DNA from: Lachnospiraceae bacterium
GTDB taxonomy: Bacteria; Bacillota; Clostridia; Lachnospirales; Lachnospiraceae
NCBI GenBank assembly: GCA_021202075.1
Contig: JAJQDT010000005.1
Location: 16,647-80,646, forward strand
Reading direction: 5' to 3'
DNA: 64,000 nucleotides
Shown: positions 8,850 to 16,269 of the stretch, one piece after another
Position numbering within the stretch: the stretch's first letter is position 1
How the letters are laid out: each line of letters opens with the position of its first letter
Notes under the pieces: generated by a model
Seen by the model: only the letters and a program-made list of their open reading frames with translations
Databases searched by the model: none
What the model was told of the DNA's origin: nothing
Made by a program: the position numbers and the translations under genes

Positions 8850-9731
8850 TCATGGCATGTCAAACTTTTCTCTGCGTATATCCTTGATGCCAGATTGCAA
8901 ATCATACTTAATATTAAAACCATAACACCTTATCTTTTCTGATAACATATATGAGGAATTAATCCCCTCAGTCAAATCATCTTGATACTCTAGGTTGTCT
9001 TCATTTTGAAAAACCCTATTAATTACCTGAGCAACTTCGAGATTTGTGTAAGCGCAATCAATCCCTAAATTAAAAACTCCGCAAACTTTCGAATTATCAA
9101 TTGCCCAAATAATTGCTCTTGCAACATCCTTAACATAAATGAATTCTCTTTTTGCAATACTTTTCCCTCGAACACAAAGAGTATTTTTCTCAGCCGCAGC
9201 TTTCAAAAATTTGCTTAACATATATCCTTTATCTTCATACCCCAGCACATGAGCACATCTGAAAATTACACTTTCTATTCCCTTTTTAGAGTATAATCTA
9301 CAAAGATGCTCACAGGTCAATTTGCTAAGACCATAAAAGTTACATGGAGTTACAGCCTGATCTTCACACCAAGGCAACTTCTGGATATCTGAATACACAG
9401 AAATTGAAGAAAGATAGATTATTTTGGACGCTTTACAATTAGCCATTGCTTTGAGAATATTTTCTGTTAATATTTCATTTTCTCTAAAGGTTCCATAGCC
9501 TAAAGCTGAATCGCCCCCACGAATAGCAGCCAGATGAATAACTACATCCACATTTTTAAATGCGTTTGTCAGACTATCTACAGAATAATTAGTCTCTATG
9601 AAATTTTTATCCTTTCTGCTCCTTGATAATGCAACAATTTCATAATCAGTATTATTAAATAGCCTTATTAACTCCTGACCTATAAATCCGCTTGCACCAG
9701 TAACTGCTATCTTCACACCATATCTCCTCAA
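8850..9731 (-). CDS. NAD-dependent sugar epimerase/dehydratase
   Basis: An extended short-chain dehydrogenase/reductase acting on nucleotide sugars. The Rossmann start KIAVTGASGFIGQELIRLF carries the GxxGxxG motif. VIHLAA follows, then SSISVY and YGLSK, which supply the Ser and the Tyr-X3-Lys catalytic group. The annotated TTG at 9731 is probably not used: a GTG at 9716 sits 7 bases after AGGAG and gives MKIAVTGASG, a natural N-terminus (288 residues). It lies between the ATP-grasp gene and the priming transferase, so it likely makes the sugar used at the priming or next step. The exact product (for example 4-epimerisation) is not readable. Confidence 0.85.
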   Translation of the reverse strand: MRRYGVKIAVTGASGFIGQELIRLFNNTDYEIVALSRSRKDKNFIETNYSVDSLTNAFKNVDVVIHLAAIRGGDSALGYGTFRENEILTENILKAMANCKASKIIYLSSISVYSDIQKLPWCEDQAVTPCNFYGLSKLTCEHLCRLYSKKGIESVIFRCAHVLGYEDKGYMLSKFLKAAAEKNTLCVRGKSIAKREFIYVKDVARAIIWAIDNSKVCGVFNLGIDCAYTNLEVAQVINRVFQNEDNLEYQDDLTEGINSSYMLSEKIRCYGFNIKYDLQSGIKDIRREKFDMP

Positions 9732-9740
9732 TTCTATGTT

Positions 9741-10844
9741 TTACTTATTGTGAATATAGTACCCAACCTTGTCGTATCTTCCGTTAACCGGCCTGACGAA
9801 ATCGCCTGTCTCGTAATACCAGAACGAATCAACGACATCATCCGGTATTCCAAATATATCTCGATCCATTATCGAATTTGGTTCCTGACAAAAAAACACT
9901 AACTCCATGGGATTAATGTTCCCCGTCCACTTATCAAGTTCAGAGACATCATTATGTAAGAGGTGCTCAAACGTAAGTTTCATTAGGTTGACGCCAGTTG
10001 CTCGATTCAAAATATTCCACATGTGGCAGCCATCCAGCCTTGGAGTCATTTCGATAATGTAAGGAGTCTGTCCTTCCAGTTTCATCTGGAAATAAACGGG
10101 TCCATTCATAATACCCACTCTTTGGCAGGCATCTTCAAATATAGACTGAACCTCTTTAACTGTTTCTGCCTCCATCACACTTGTTGGAACGATATGTTTA
10201 TGAATCAAGCCGGTGTATTCAGGCCAAGTATCACGGTCTGATGCAACAAGGTATTTTAACTTTCCATCAACCATGTAACCATTGACCGAAAGCTCCGGCC
10301 CATCTATATATTTTTCTACTATTACTTTTCCTTCCCTTGAAAACTTTCTCGCATCTTCGAAATGTTCTTGTAATTCGCTCTGTGAGTTAATAAGAAAAAT
10401 CCCACGCTGTCCCTGTGCATCGGACGGCTTTAGCATCGCTGGAAAAGGAACCATAACTTGCTCAGGTTTACTCATGACCTGGTATGGAATATTGCCTTTG
10501 CACTCTGATGTAAGAGTATCCCGCATCGTGTTCTTATGATTGCATATATATGCTACTTCAGATGACACAAAATGCGGCATATCAAGCTTTTCACTTATTC
10601 TACAGGCTACCGGCATTGCCAAATCTGACCCTGTCGAATAAACCACATCGATCTTGTTCTTTTGAATATGCTCGATCAATGCTGGCTCACCAAGAATATT
10701 AATAACATCAAAATGATCTGCTGCATCAGCTCCCGGTCCATCTTTCGCCATTCCACAGGCATATGTTTCACAGCCCATTTCTTTTAACTGAAGAATCGCA
10801 TCCATCTGCACCGACGCAACACCCAATATAAGTACCTTTTTCAT
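9741..10844 (-). CDS. ATP-grasp enzyme of the polysaccharide cluster (carbamoyl-phosphate-synthase-like)
   Basis: A 367-residue ATP-grasp ligase. The N-terminal pre-ATP-grasp Rossmann-like region starts KKVLILGVASVQMDAILQL. The ATP-grasp core shows FPAMLKPSDAQGQRGIFLI (Lys and glycine-rich loop, about residues 134-152), VIVEKYIDGPELSVNGY with the adenine-contacting E-x-Y-I-x-G-x-E, and YIIEMTPRLDGCHMWN with the metal-binding Glu and Arg. Such enzymes in surface clusters form amide bonds on amino sugars or uronic acids. It follows the acyltransferase with a 20-base gap and has a GGAG ribosome site. The substrate is unknown. Confidence 0.8.
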   Translation of the reverse strand: MKKVLILGVASVQMDAILQLKEMGCETYACGMAKDGPGADAADHFDVINILGEPALIEHIQKNKIDVVYSTGSDLAMPVACRISEKLDMPHFVSSEVAYICNHKNTMRDTLTSECKGNIPYQVMSKPEQVMVPFPAMLKPSDAQGQRGIFLINSQSELQEHFEDARKFSREGKVIVEKYIDGPELSVNGYMVDGKLKYLVASDRDTWPEYTGLIHKHIVPTSVMEAETVKEVQSIFEDACQRVGIMNGPVYFQMKLEGQTPYIIEMTPRLDGCHMWNILNRATGVNLMKLTFEHLLHNDVSELDKWTGNINPMELVFFCQEPNSIMDRDIFGIPDDVVDSFWYYETGDFVRPVNGRYDKVGYYIHNK

Positions 10845-10862
10845 TGTTCACTCCAAATATAA

Positions 10863-11403
10863 TTAAGAAAACTTCTCCGTAAACTCTTCCCACGTTTCAT
10901 CAAACCTTTCCCACTTACTTCGTGGATCGGGGTCATCCATTTTCCGTTTCACCATTAAATCATCAAAATCTCCTATGCGCTTAGCAGGGACACCTGCATA
11001 TACCCCCCCCCGCAGAAATCCGGCCGGTGACAAGACTCCCCGCACCGATGATAACGTTATCTTCAATTTTTGTTCCCGGAAGGACTGTAGAACGGCTGCC
11101 AATAAAAACGTTATTGCCAATCTCAATTGCTCCAAGATTCAGCCTGTAATGACCTTCCGAATTTTCCATATGTTTAAACACATGATGCATTACATCGTGA
11201 TTCACAAAAAGCACCTCTGAAGCTATCACAACATTGTCATGCAGTTTAATCAGCTTTGATTCCGGTGGTATATTCCTCGGCTGCCAGAAGCAGTTCTCTC
11301 CCATGGACGCGAAGATATTCTTCTTTTTCATGTATTCAGCTCTTTGGAATCCATTCTTCATCAGCGATATTCGGATCATATTGAGCATACGTTGTACAGT
11401 CAT
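10863..11403 (-). pseudogene. Left-handed beta-helix acyltransferase, split by a G9 tract (possibly phase-variable)
   Basis: An O- or N-acyltransferase of the hexapeptide-repeat family (CapG/maltose-acetyltransferase-like). The first part (11403 to about 11003) encodes hexapeptide turns such as IGNNVFIGSRSTVLPGT and DNVIIGAGSLVTG. The second part (to 10863) encodes VYAGVPAKRIGDFD, the standard C-terminal cap. The two are out of frame at a run of nine G (11003-11011 on the plus strand as C9). Eight G would give ISAGGVYAGVPAKR and an intact protein of 179 residues. It is therefore switched off by one base, by slippage, mutation or a read error. Its partners are the aminotransferase upstream and the ATP-grasp gene downstream. 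Confidence 0.85.
11003..11011. repeat. C9/G9 homopolymer inside the acyltransferase gene
   Basis: Nine consecutive C on the plus strand (G on the coding strand) at the exact point where the acyltransferase reading frame breaks. Removing one G restores the frame. Long G tracts like this are typical slipped-strand mispairing sites, and also typical places for sequencing errors. Confidence 0.9.
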
Positions 11404-11465
11404 GCTGCCGTCCCTTCCTGTTACCTCTTATGTGCCTTCCAGCTTAATTCAGCTCTGGGCACAAT

Positions 11466-12677
11466 TCACAGATGCTCTTTCAAAACCTCTGTATACTGCT
11501 CAATCACATACTCCACTTCCTCATCGGTCAGCTTCGTATGCAGCGGCAGTGTAACCTCATTCTCAAACCACCCATATGTATTCGGATAGTCCTTAATGTC
11601 AAACCCAAGCTCCTTATATGCTGTGTGCATCGGCAATGGTTTATAATGGACGTTGCATGCAACTCCGCGCTCTGCCATTTTTACTATTACATCATTACGC
11701 TGCTCTGTACTTATCCCCGGCACGTTCGTAATGTAAAGATGGCCGGAACCTGTATACTCATCCGTATAATGGTTCAGCACTTTCACACCCAGCGGCCTGA
11801 AAGCGGCGTCATACCTACCGATGATTTCTTTCCTTCTCTCCAGTATGCCTTCATATCTCTCAAACTGAGCCAATCCCATTGCGGCAGCCACATCGGTCAT
11901 GTTGCACTTATACCAAGTGCCGATAATGTCATATTCCCATGCACCAAGCTGCGTCTTTGCCAAAGCGTCTTTTGACTGACCATGGAGAGACAGGAGCATT
12001 GCCTTGTGGTAAATCTCCTCATCATCAATGCCATCGATATGCTTCCACGTGAAAGCTCCGCCCTCTGCCGTCGTAAAATTTTTGACCGCGTGAAATGAAA
12101 AATTTGAGAAATCAGCGATACTTCCGACCATTCTCCCGTGCCACTGTGCGCCAAACGCATGGGCTGCATCTGACATAACAATCACACGGCCGATAGCTTC
12201 CTGAATGGAGTTAGCCGGATGAAAGAGGGATTTCTTCCTATTTATAATGTCAAAAATCCTGTCATAATCACAGGGGATACCGCCAAGGTCTACCGGAATG
12301 ACAACTTTTGTTTTCTCCGTGATGGCAGCCTCAAGAGCATCGTAATCCATCTCCAGACTGTCCTTCTGGACATCCACCAGAACGAGTCTTGCTCCCACAT
12401 GGCAAACGACAGACGCAGAAGCTGTGTATGTATAAGCTGGAACGATTACCTCGTCTCCATCACCAATGCCAAGAATGCGGAGGACCGTCTCCGCACAGGC
12501 TGTATTGGAATTCAAACACACTGCCTTCGGCACACCAATCCACTCGGCAATTTTCTTCTCTAAGTTCTTAGTCCTTGGACCGGTCGTAATCCAGCCAGAG
12601 CGAAGTGCATTTGTTACCTCAGCGATTTCTGCTTCCGTAATATCTGGTGGTGAAAACGTTATGTTCATTTTTCCCAT
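11466..12677 (-). CDS. DegT/DnrJ/EryC1/StrS aminotransferase
   Basis: A 403-residue PLP-dependent sugar aminotransferase. Signatures are the start PDITEAEIAEVTNALRSG, the SNTACAETVLRILGIG loop, DEVIVPAYTYTASA, SDAAHAFGA (PLP-contacting Asp, about residue 170) and FSFHAVKNFTTAEGG, where Lys199 should form the Schiff base. It converts a 4-keto (or 3-keto) nucleotide sugar to an amino sugar using glutamate. With the CapD/FlaA1-like dehydratase at 18486-20582 and the acyltransferase next door it could make an acylated 4-amino-4,6-dideoxy sugar, as PglF/E/D do; that is inference. GAAGGAG lies 8 bases before the ATG. It is the second gene of the operon. Confidence 0.92.
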   Translation of the reverse strand: MGKMNITFSPPDITEAEIAEVTNALRSGWITTGPRTKNLEKKIAEWIGVPKAVCLNSNTACAETVLRILGIGDGDEVIVPAYTYTASASVVCHVGARLVLVDVQKDSLEMDYDALEAAITEKTKVVIPVDLGGIPCDYDRIFDIINRKKSLFHPANSIQEAIGRVIVMSDAAHAFGAQWHGRMVGSIADFSNFSFHAVKNFTTAEGGAFTWKHIDGIDDEEIYHKAMLLSLHGQSKDALAKTQLGAWEYDIIGTWYKCNMTDVAAAMGLAQFERYEGILERRKEIIGRYDAAFRPLGVKVLNHYTDEYTGSGHLYITNVPGISTEQRNDVIVKMAERGVACNVHYKPLPMHTAYKELGFDIKDYPNTYGWFENEVTLPLHTKLTDEEVEYVIEQYTEVLKEHL

Positions 12678-12718
12678 TGTTTCAACTCCTTCTTGTACCT
12701 CGAAATATTTGAATTGTT

Positions 12719-13366
12719 TTAATAGCTTTCAGGCTCATCCTGCTCCAGACATCCATCCTCTGTCATCCACTCCCAGATGATTTTTCTTTTTTCCGGGTGG
12801 GCGTCCAGATATTTTTTCATCTTCTCTCCGCACGGATGTTCTTTGCACTGTTCGTCTCCGTACAGAAACCAGTTGATGCCAATGTCAAATTCTTTCTCCA
12901 GATCGGCCAGGAAATATTCACTGATTTCCATTTCTCCATCCAGAAATTTGCTCACATCATATGAATGAAACAACTGTCTGTCACGACAGTATTCCCAGAA
13001 TTCATATCCTCTGCTGGTGACAGTCTGATAAATTCGATCTGCCTGGATCTTGCGTTCTTTTACGAGTTTCTGATGCTCTTTCCGCCTTCTTGCTTCCTCT
13101 TCATCCACGATCTCGGGCATCAGCCTGCCATCCTCGTCTATCAGGAGGCGTCGCTGAACGGTGATGGTTCCCTGAAGGGCGCCCTGTGAGACTTCAATCT
13201 GTATACCTCTGGGAACGGCTCCTGTCACAGTGCCACTGTAGCCTTTAAATTTCCCGCGGATGACTTTGACCGTCTCTCCCAGCGCAGGCCGCTGTTCCGG
13301 CGGCAGCGTTCGCCAGGTGACTTTTTGTTTGTTCTTTTCTCTGCTTTCACGATTGCCATTCGTCAT
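12719..13366 (-). CDS. KOW-domain protein fused to an HTH-like C-terminus, first gene of the polysaccharide operon
   Basis: 215 residues, not a family I can name. Residues 30-60 (GETVKVIRGKFKGYSGTVTG) are a clear KOW motif as in NusG/RfaH/LoaP, but the NGN domain that should precede it is absent. After a charged helix (residues 85-110), residues 118-203 resemble the second HTH and tail of the XRE protein at 14204-14785: both share IG-x-x-W-x-x-YGDE-x-x-KE-x-P and a HPE-x-RK-x-I-x-E-M ending. The gene opens the operon and sits 67 bases downstream of hairpin A. NusG paralogues of this kind often let polymerase read through long polysaccharide operons, so a transcription elongation role is my inference. 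The ribosome site (AAGGG) is weak. Confidence 0.75.
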   Translation of the reverse strand: MTNGNRESREKNKQKVTWRTLPPEQRPALGETVKVIRGKFKGYSGTVTGAVPRGIQIEVSQGALQGTITVQRRLLIDEDGRLMPEIVDEEEARRRKEHQKLVKERKIQADRIYQTVTSRGYEFWEYCRDRQLFHSYDVSKFLDGEMEISEYFLADLEKEFDIGINWFLYGDEQCKEHPCGEKMKKYLDAHPEKRKIIWEWMTEDGCLEQDEPESY

Positions 13367-13432
13367 CGTTTTATTCGCACCCTTCTGTTTTCGGCTCTTC
13401 AGACCTGAACCTGTTCCTGTAATTCAGCGCAC

Positions 13433-13464
13433 AAAAATAAGAGCCAGTCGTGGCTCTTATTTTT
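13433..13464 (-). promoter_or_regulatory. Leader hairpin A: perfect 14-bp terminator-like hairpin ahead of the KOW gene
   Basis: Stem 13433-13446 pairs perfectly with 13451-13464 around the four-base loop GTCG, with A/T runs on both sides so it could terminate in either direction. It lies between the end of the HicB gene and the KOW gene, inside the polysaccharide operon leader. The upstream 25 bases on the minus strand (GAATTAAGCTTAGAA) recur at hairpin B. A weak promoter candidate on the minus strand (GTGACA, 17 bases, TAAAAG) sits just upstream. Confidence 0.75.
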
Positions 13465-13628
13465 CTAAGCTTAATTCTTTTATCGCATATGATTCTTTCT
13501 GTCACACTACTTTTTCAAGGCCTTGCACGTTTTCCCACAAGTACCATCTTTGTACCTGCTCCCGGAATACGCGTCGGATTTCGCGATTGGGAATGGCCAT
13601 GAGGTTCACCTCTGCTTTCCTGTCGTTT

Positions 13629-13973
13629 CTATCCCTTCTGCAAAGCCAGCTCATGGCTTACCGCCTTTTCGACAAAGCTATTTAAGCTTATTTCATGTGC
13701 GGCGGCGAAAATAGCTGCATTCCTGTGCAATTCCGGCGAAATCCGAACATTAAAGCTTCCTTTGTAAGCTTTCTCAGGTGTCAGCCCTTCTTCTTTGCAC
13801 AATTCCAAATAATCATCTACTGCAAAGTGAAAATCATCTATCAGGTCTTTTGCCGTCTGTCCCTCATAAGAAATCAGCGCACGAATACCCATAACCTTTC
13901 CATAGAAGACGCCATCCTCCTCAGAGAACTCTACGCTTCCTACATAACCTCTATAGCATATTGTATTGTTCAC
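13629..13973 (-). CDS. hicB: HicB-family antitoxin, without a recognisable HicA partner
   Basis: 114 residues. The N-terminal HicB fold (VEFSEEDGVFYGKVMGIRAL, then a YEGQTAKDLIDDF helix) resembles a degenerate RNase-H-like domain. The C-terminal half, GSFNVRISPELHRNAAIFAA then SLNSFVEKAV, is the ribbon-helix-helix DNA-binding part. The start is GTG at 13973, 6 bases after GAGGAGG, and its first bases overlap the stop of a short upstream frame (ending about 13972). Classical HicA is a 60-80 residue double-stranded-RNA-binding toxin. I see no such gene on either side, so this is either an orphan antitoxin or has lost its toxin to nearby rearrangement. Confidence 0.8.
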   Translation of the reverse strand: MNNTICYRGYVGSVEFSEEDGVFYGKVMGIRALISYEGQTAKDLIDDFHFAVDDYLELCKEEGLTPEKAYKGSFNVRISPELHRNAAIFAAAHEISLNSFVEKAVSHELALQKG

Positions 13974-14203
13974 AGAAGTCCCTCCTCTTCTAATTTTTCA
14001 GTTAATTGTTTTACCTGATATTCCAGTAATTCTGGCGCTCGGTGAAATGGCGGTGATCCTCCGTGATTTCGCGGTATTCAGGTACCCGATTTCCACCGCC
14101 TTTTCACGGAGCGGTTCCAGCCTTCACAAATATCTCATATCATCTATATACTACAGTTTCCCTGACAGACATTCATTCATTAGTCGGAGGGACACCCCAT
14201 CCC

Positions 14204-14785
14204 CTAAGTTTCTTCAGCATCTTTGCTCATTAGTGCCGCATCTGTTTCCATTCTCTCAAAAATCTCTTTTCTGATCTCCGGATGTTCTTTCATATACCTT
14301 ATCATCGCATCACTTAGCGGATACTCCTTTGCTTTCTCATCGCCATACATAAGCCAGTCAGCTCCTATGCCAAGGCTCTCCTCTATTTTTTTCGCATAAA
14401 AGATGGTCAGCTTTTTTCTTCCGGCTATCACATCTCCCAGCATGGAGGCTGACGTGTGAGTCTGGCGGGCGAATTCCCTCTGCGATAACCCGCTTTCCTC
14501 ATATGCCTGCCGCATCCTCTTCCTTCTCCGCTCTTCGCTTTCCTCCAGTACCAGTTCCCCGGCTCCCTCATCCCCGGTCAGCCATTCCATACTGACTCCG
14601 TATTCCTTACTTATCTTCCTGCACAGATCATCGCTAACTGCGTTTATGCCGTCCTCAACACGTTCAATCTGCTGGTACGAATATCCTATTTTGGCTCCAA
14701 ATACCGTCCTTCCTAACCCGAGTTCTTCCCGCAGATACCTGATTTTACTCCCTTTTGAAATAGATTTTACTTCGATTTCACCCAT
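14204..14785 (-). CDS. XRE-family protein with two helix-turn-helix domains
   Basis: 193 residues. A first HTH spans about residues 12-72 (IRYLREELGLGRTVFGAKIG, then YQQIERVEDG) and ends EYGVSMEWLTGDE. A second spans about 91-150 (YEESGLSQREFARQTHTSAS, then LGDVIAGRKKL) and ends GIGADWLMYGDE. A tail with YMKEHPEIRKEIFERM follows. The second HTH plus tail is shared with the KOW protein at 12719-13366. It probably binds DNA as a repressor; the target is unknown, and its position beside HicB, the IS and the polysaccharide operon leaves several options. Its start is ATG at 14785; AGCAGGAGGAAGC lies just upstream. Confidence 0.85.
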   Translation of the reverse strand: MGEIEVKSISKGSKIRYLREELGLGRTVFGAKIGYSYQQIERVEDGINAVSDDLCRKISKEYGVSMEWLTGDEGAGELVLEESEERRRKRMRQAYEESGLSQREFARQTHTSASMLGDVIAGRKKLTIFYAKKIEESLGIGADWLMYGDEKAKEYPLSDAMIRYMKEHPEIRKEIFERMETDAALMSKDAEET

Positions 14786-14936
14786 GCTGCTTCCTCCTGC
14801 TTTATAATTCCATCATGCACCGCTTAATAGCGATTCCGCGGCGCATCTGCTGGCTCTTTGTTGATTCTACCCACTTTGGAATCATCAAAAGTCTGTCACC
14901 ACCATTTATCCAAACAAGAACAGGAGGTAATCCATT

Positions 14937-16268
14937 ATGACCAGTAAACCCGATCCCATCTCTCTGCTGGGGCTTTCACCTGAAGTAAAAATCCTCTCGG
15001 TGGAAGACTGCCCATCTCAAAACCGGATCACCCTGGATGTTGAGTTCGAACCGGAAGAACAGGTCTGCCCCAGATGCGGCTCACACCACTGCGTCCTCAA
15101 AGATACCGGGCAAACACGGGCCATCCGCCATCTTCCCTCTGCCGGCCGGTCTGTGTTCATCCGCTTCACGCCGCGGCGTTTCGCGTGTGAAGACTGCCGT
15201 GCCGTTTTTAAAGAGTCTGTCAGCTGGATCCATAAACGCCTGCAGATGACGGATGCCCTTTTCGCGGAGATCTCCCTCCGCCTGACGGAGAATGTCTCCA
15301 TACGGAGCATCGCAAACCGGGAGTATGTGACCCCCTGCGTCGTGAAGGACGTCCTCGACCTGGCAGCCGCCGGAAAACCGGCGGAGCTTCCCGTTGCCCT
15401 TTGTATGTTCGATTTCCGGGCAAAAGTCGGTACCTGGGATTCCGATATCCACCACTGGGATTCATACGCATATCTCTGCGGGATCGCTGACGGCACCACC
15501 GGGGTATTGCTCGACATCCTGCCCGGGGCGGATATTGCCTGCCTTTCCGACTATTTTGGCAGCTATACCATCAGTCAGCTCAGCCGGGTCCGGCTTGTTA
15601 TCTGCGGTATGAACGGCATCTTTATTTCTGTAGCCAGGAAGTTTTTCCCATCCGCTGTCACCGGCATTGAACCCTGCTGTATGTCCGGCTGCCTTAATGC
15701 TGCCATGGACCGGATCCGAATGCGTGCCTTAAGTAACCCGGCCGGGCAGGAACCCGGGCAGTCCGCGGAAAACCAGCTGTCCCTTAGGGAAACCGCCCGC
15801 TTTCTCAGAATCAGGCCATCCTCCGGGGAAATCCCGGTGCCGCACAATGCCAACGCCCAGGAACGTCTTTCCCGTGTGCTGGAGGTTTTTCCAGACATCA
15901 GCGAAATGTACACCCTTTTGACGGAATTCGGTGCCATCATAACCAGTGACTGGCCAGGCACCGTCCGCCAGGATCTTAATAAATGGCTGGAACACGCCTC
16001 CTCTTCCTCCGTCCCGGAGATCCGGGATGCAGCTTCCACAGTCCGGCACTGGCGCGGGTATCTCCTGGACGGGCTGGAATTCAGGGACCACTGTATCTGC
16101 TGCATGGAGCTCATGGGGACTATCCGGGCTTTCATGCGGGTCTCCGGCTGCTCACACAGCTTTGAGGCCATGCGGAACCGTCTGCTCCTTATCTGCGGCA
16201 CGGTCCATCCTGCCAGCCCTGCCGGAGGCGGAAGAGGCTTCCACCCTTCTTGTGGAGGCGAGTCCTGA
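14937..16268 (+). CDS. ISL3-like transposase paralogue, probably catalytically dead
   Basis: 443 residues. The N-terminal zinc ribbon (CPRCGSHHC, then CEDCRAVF, about residues 44-90), HLPSAGRSVFIRF and the HTH region are ISL3-like and parallel the downstream transposase. The catalytic parts are not kept: the first block reads MFDFRAKVGTW rather than VDDF-x-x, the second acidic block (CIDKFH in the neighbour) reads TGIEPCCMSG, and the GPVEALNNQIKRLK block with the catalytic Glu is replaced. It probably cannot cut DNA. It may act as a DNA-binding partner or be decaying. An AGGAGG site precedes the ATG. It ends 1 base before the next start. Confidence 0.75.
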   Translation: MTSKPDPISLLGLSPEVKILSVEDCPSQNRITLDVEFEPEEQVCPRCGSHHCVLKDTGQTRAIRHLPSAGRSVFIRFTPRRFACEDCRAVFKESVSWIHKRLQMTDALFAEISLRLTENVSIRSIANREYVTPCVVKDVLDLAAAGKPAELPVALCMFDFRAKVGTWDSDIHHWDSYAYLCGIADGTTGVLLDILPGADIACLSDYFGSYTISQLSRVRLVICGMNGIFISVARKFFPSAVTGIEPCCMSGCLNAAMDRIRMRALSNPAGQEPGQSAENQLSLRETARFLRIRPSSGEIPVPHNANAQERLSRVLEVFPDISEMYTLLTEFGAIITSDWPGTVRQDLNKWLEHASSSSVPEIRDAASTVRHWRGYLLDGLEFRDHCICCMELMGTIRAFMRVSGCSHSFEAMRNRLLLICGTVHPASPAGGGRGFHPSCGGES

Positions 16269-16269
16269 A

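Noticed and set aside
15946..16269. A 108-codon N-terminal extension of the active ISL3 transposase
   Set aside because: It overlaps the paralogue's C-terminus in another frame. The ATG at 16270 after GGAGG gives the family's normal length.
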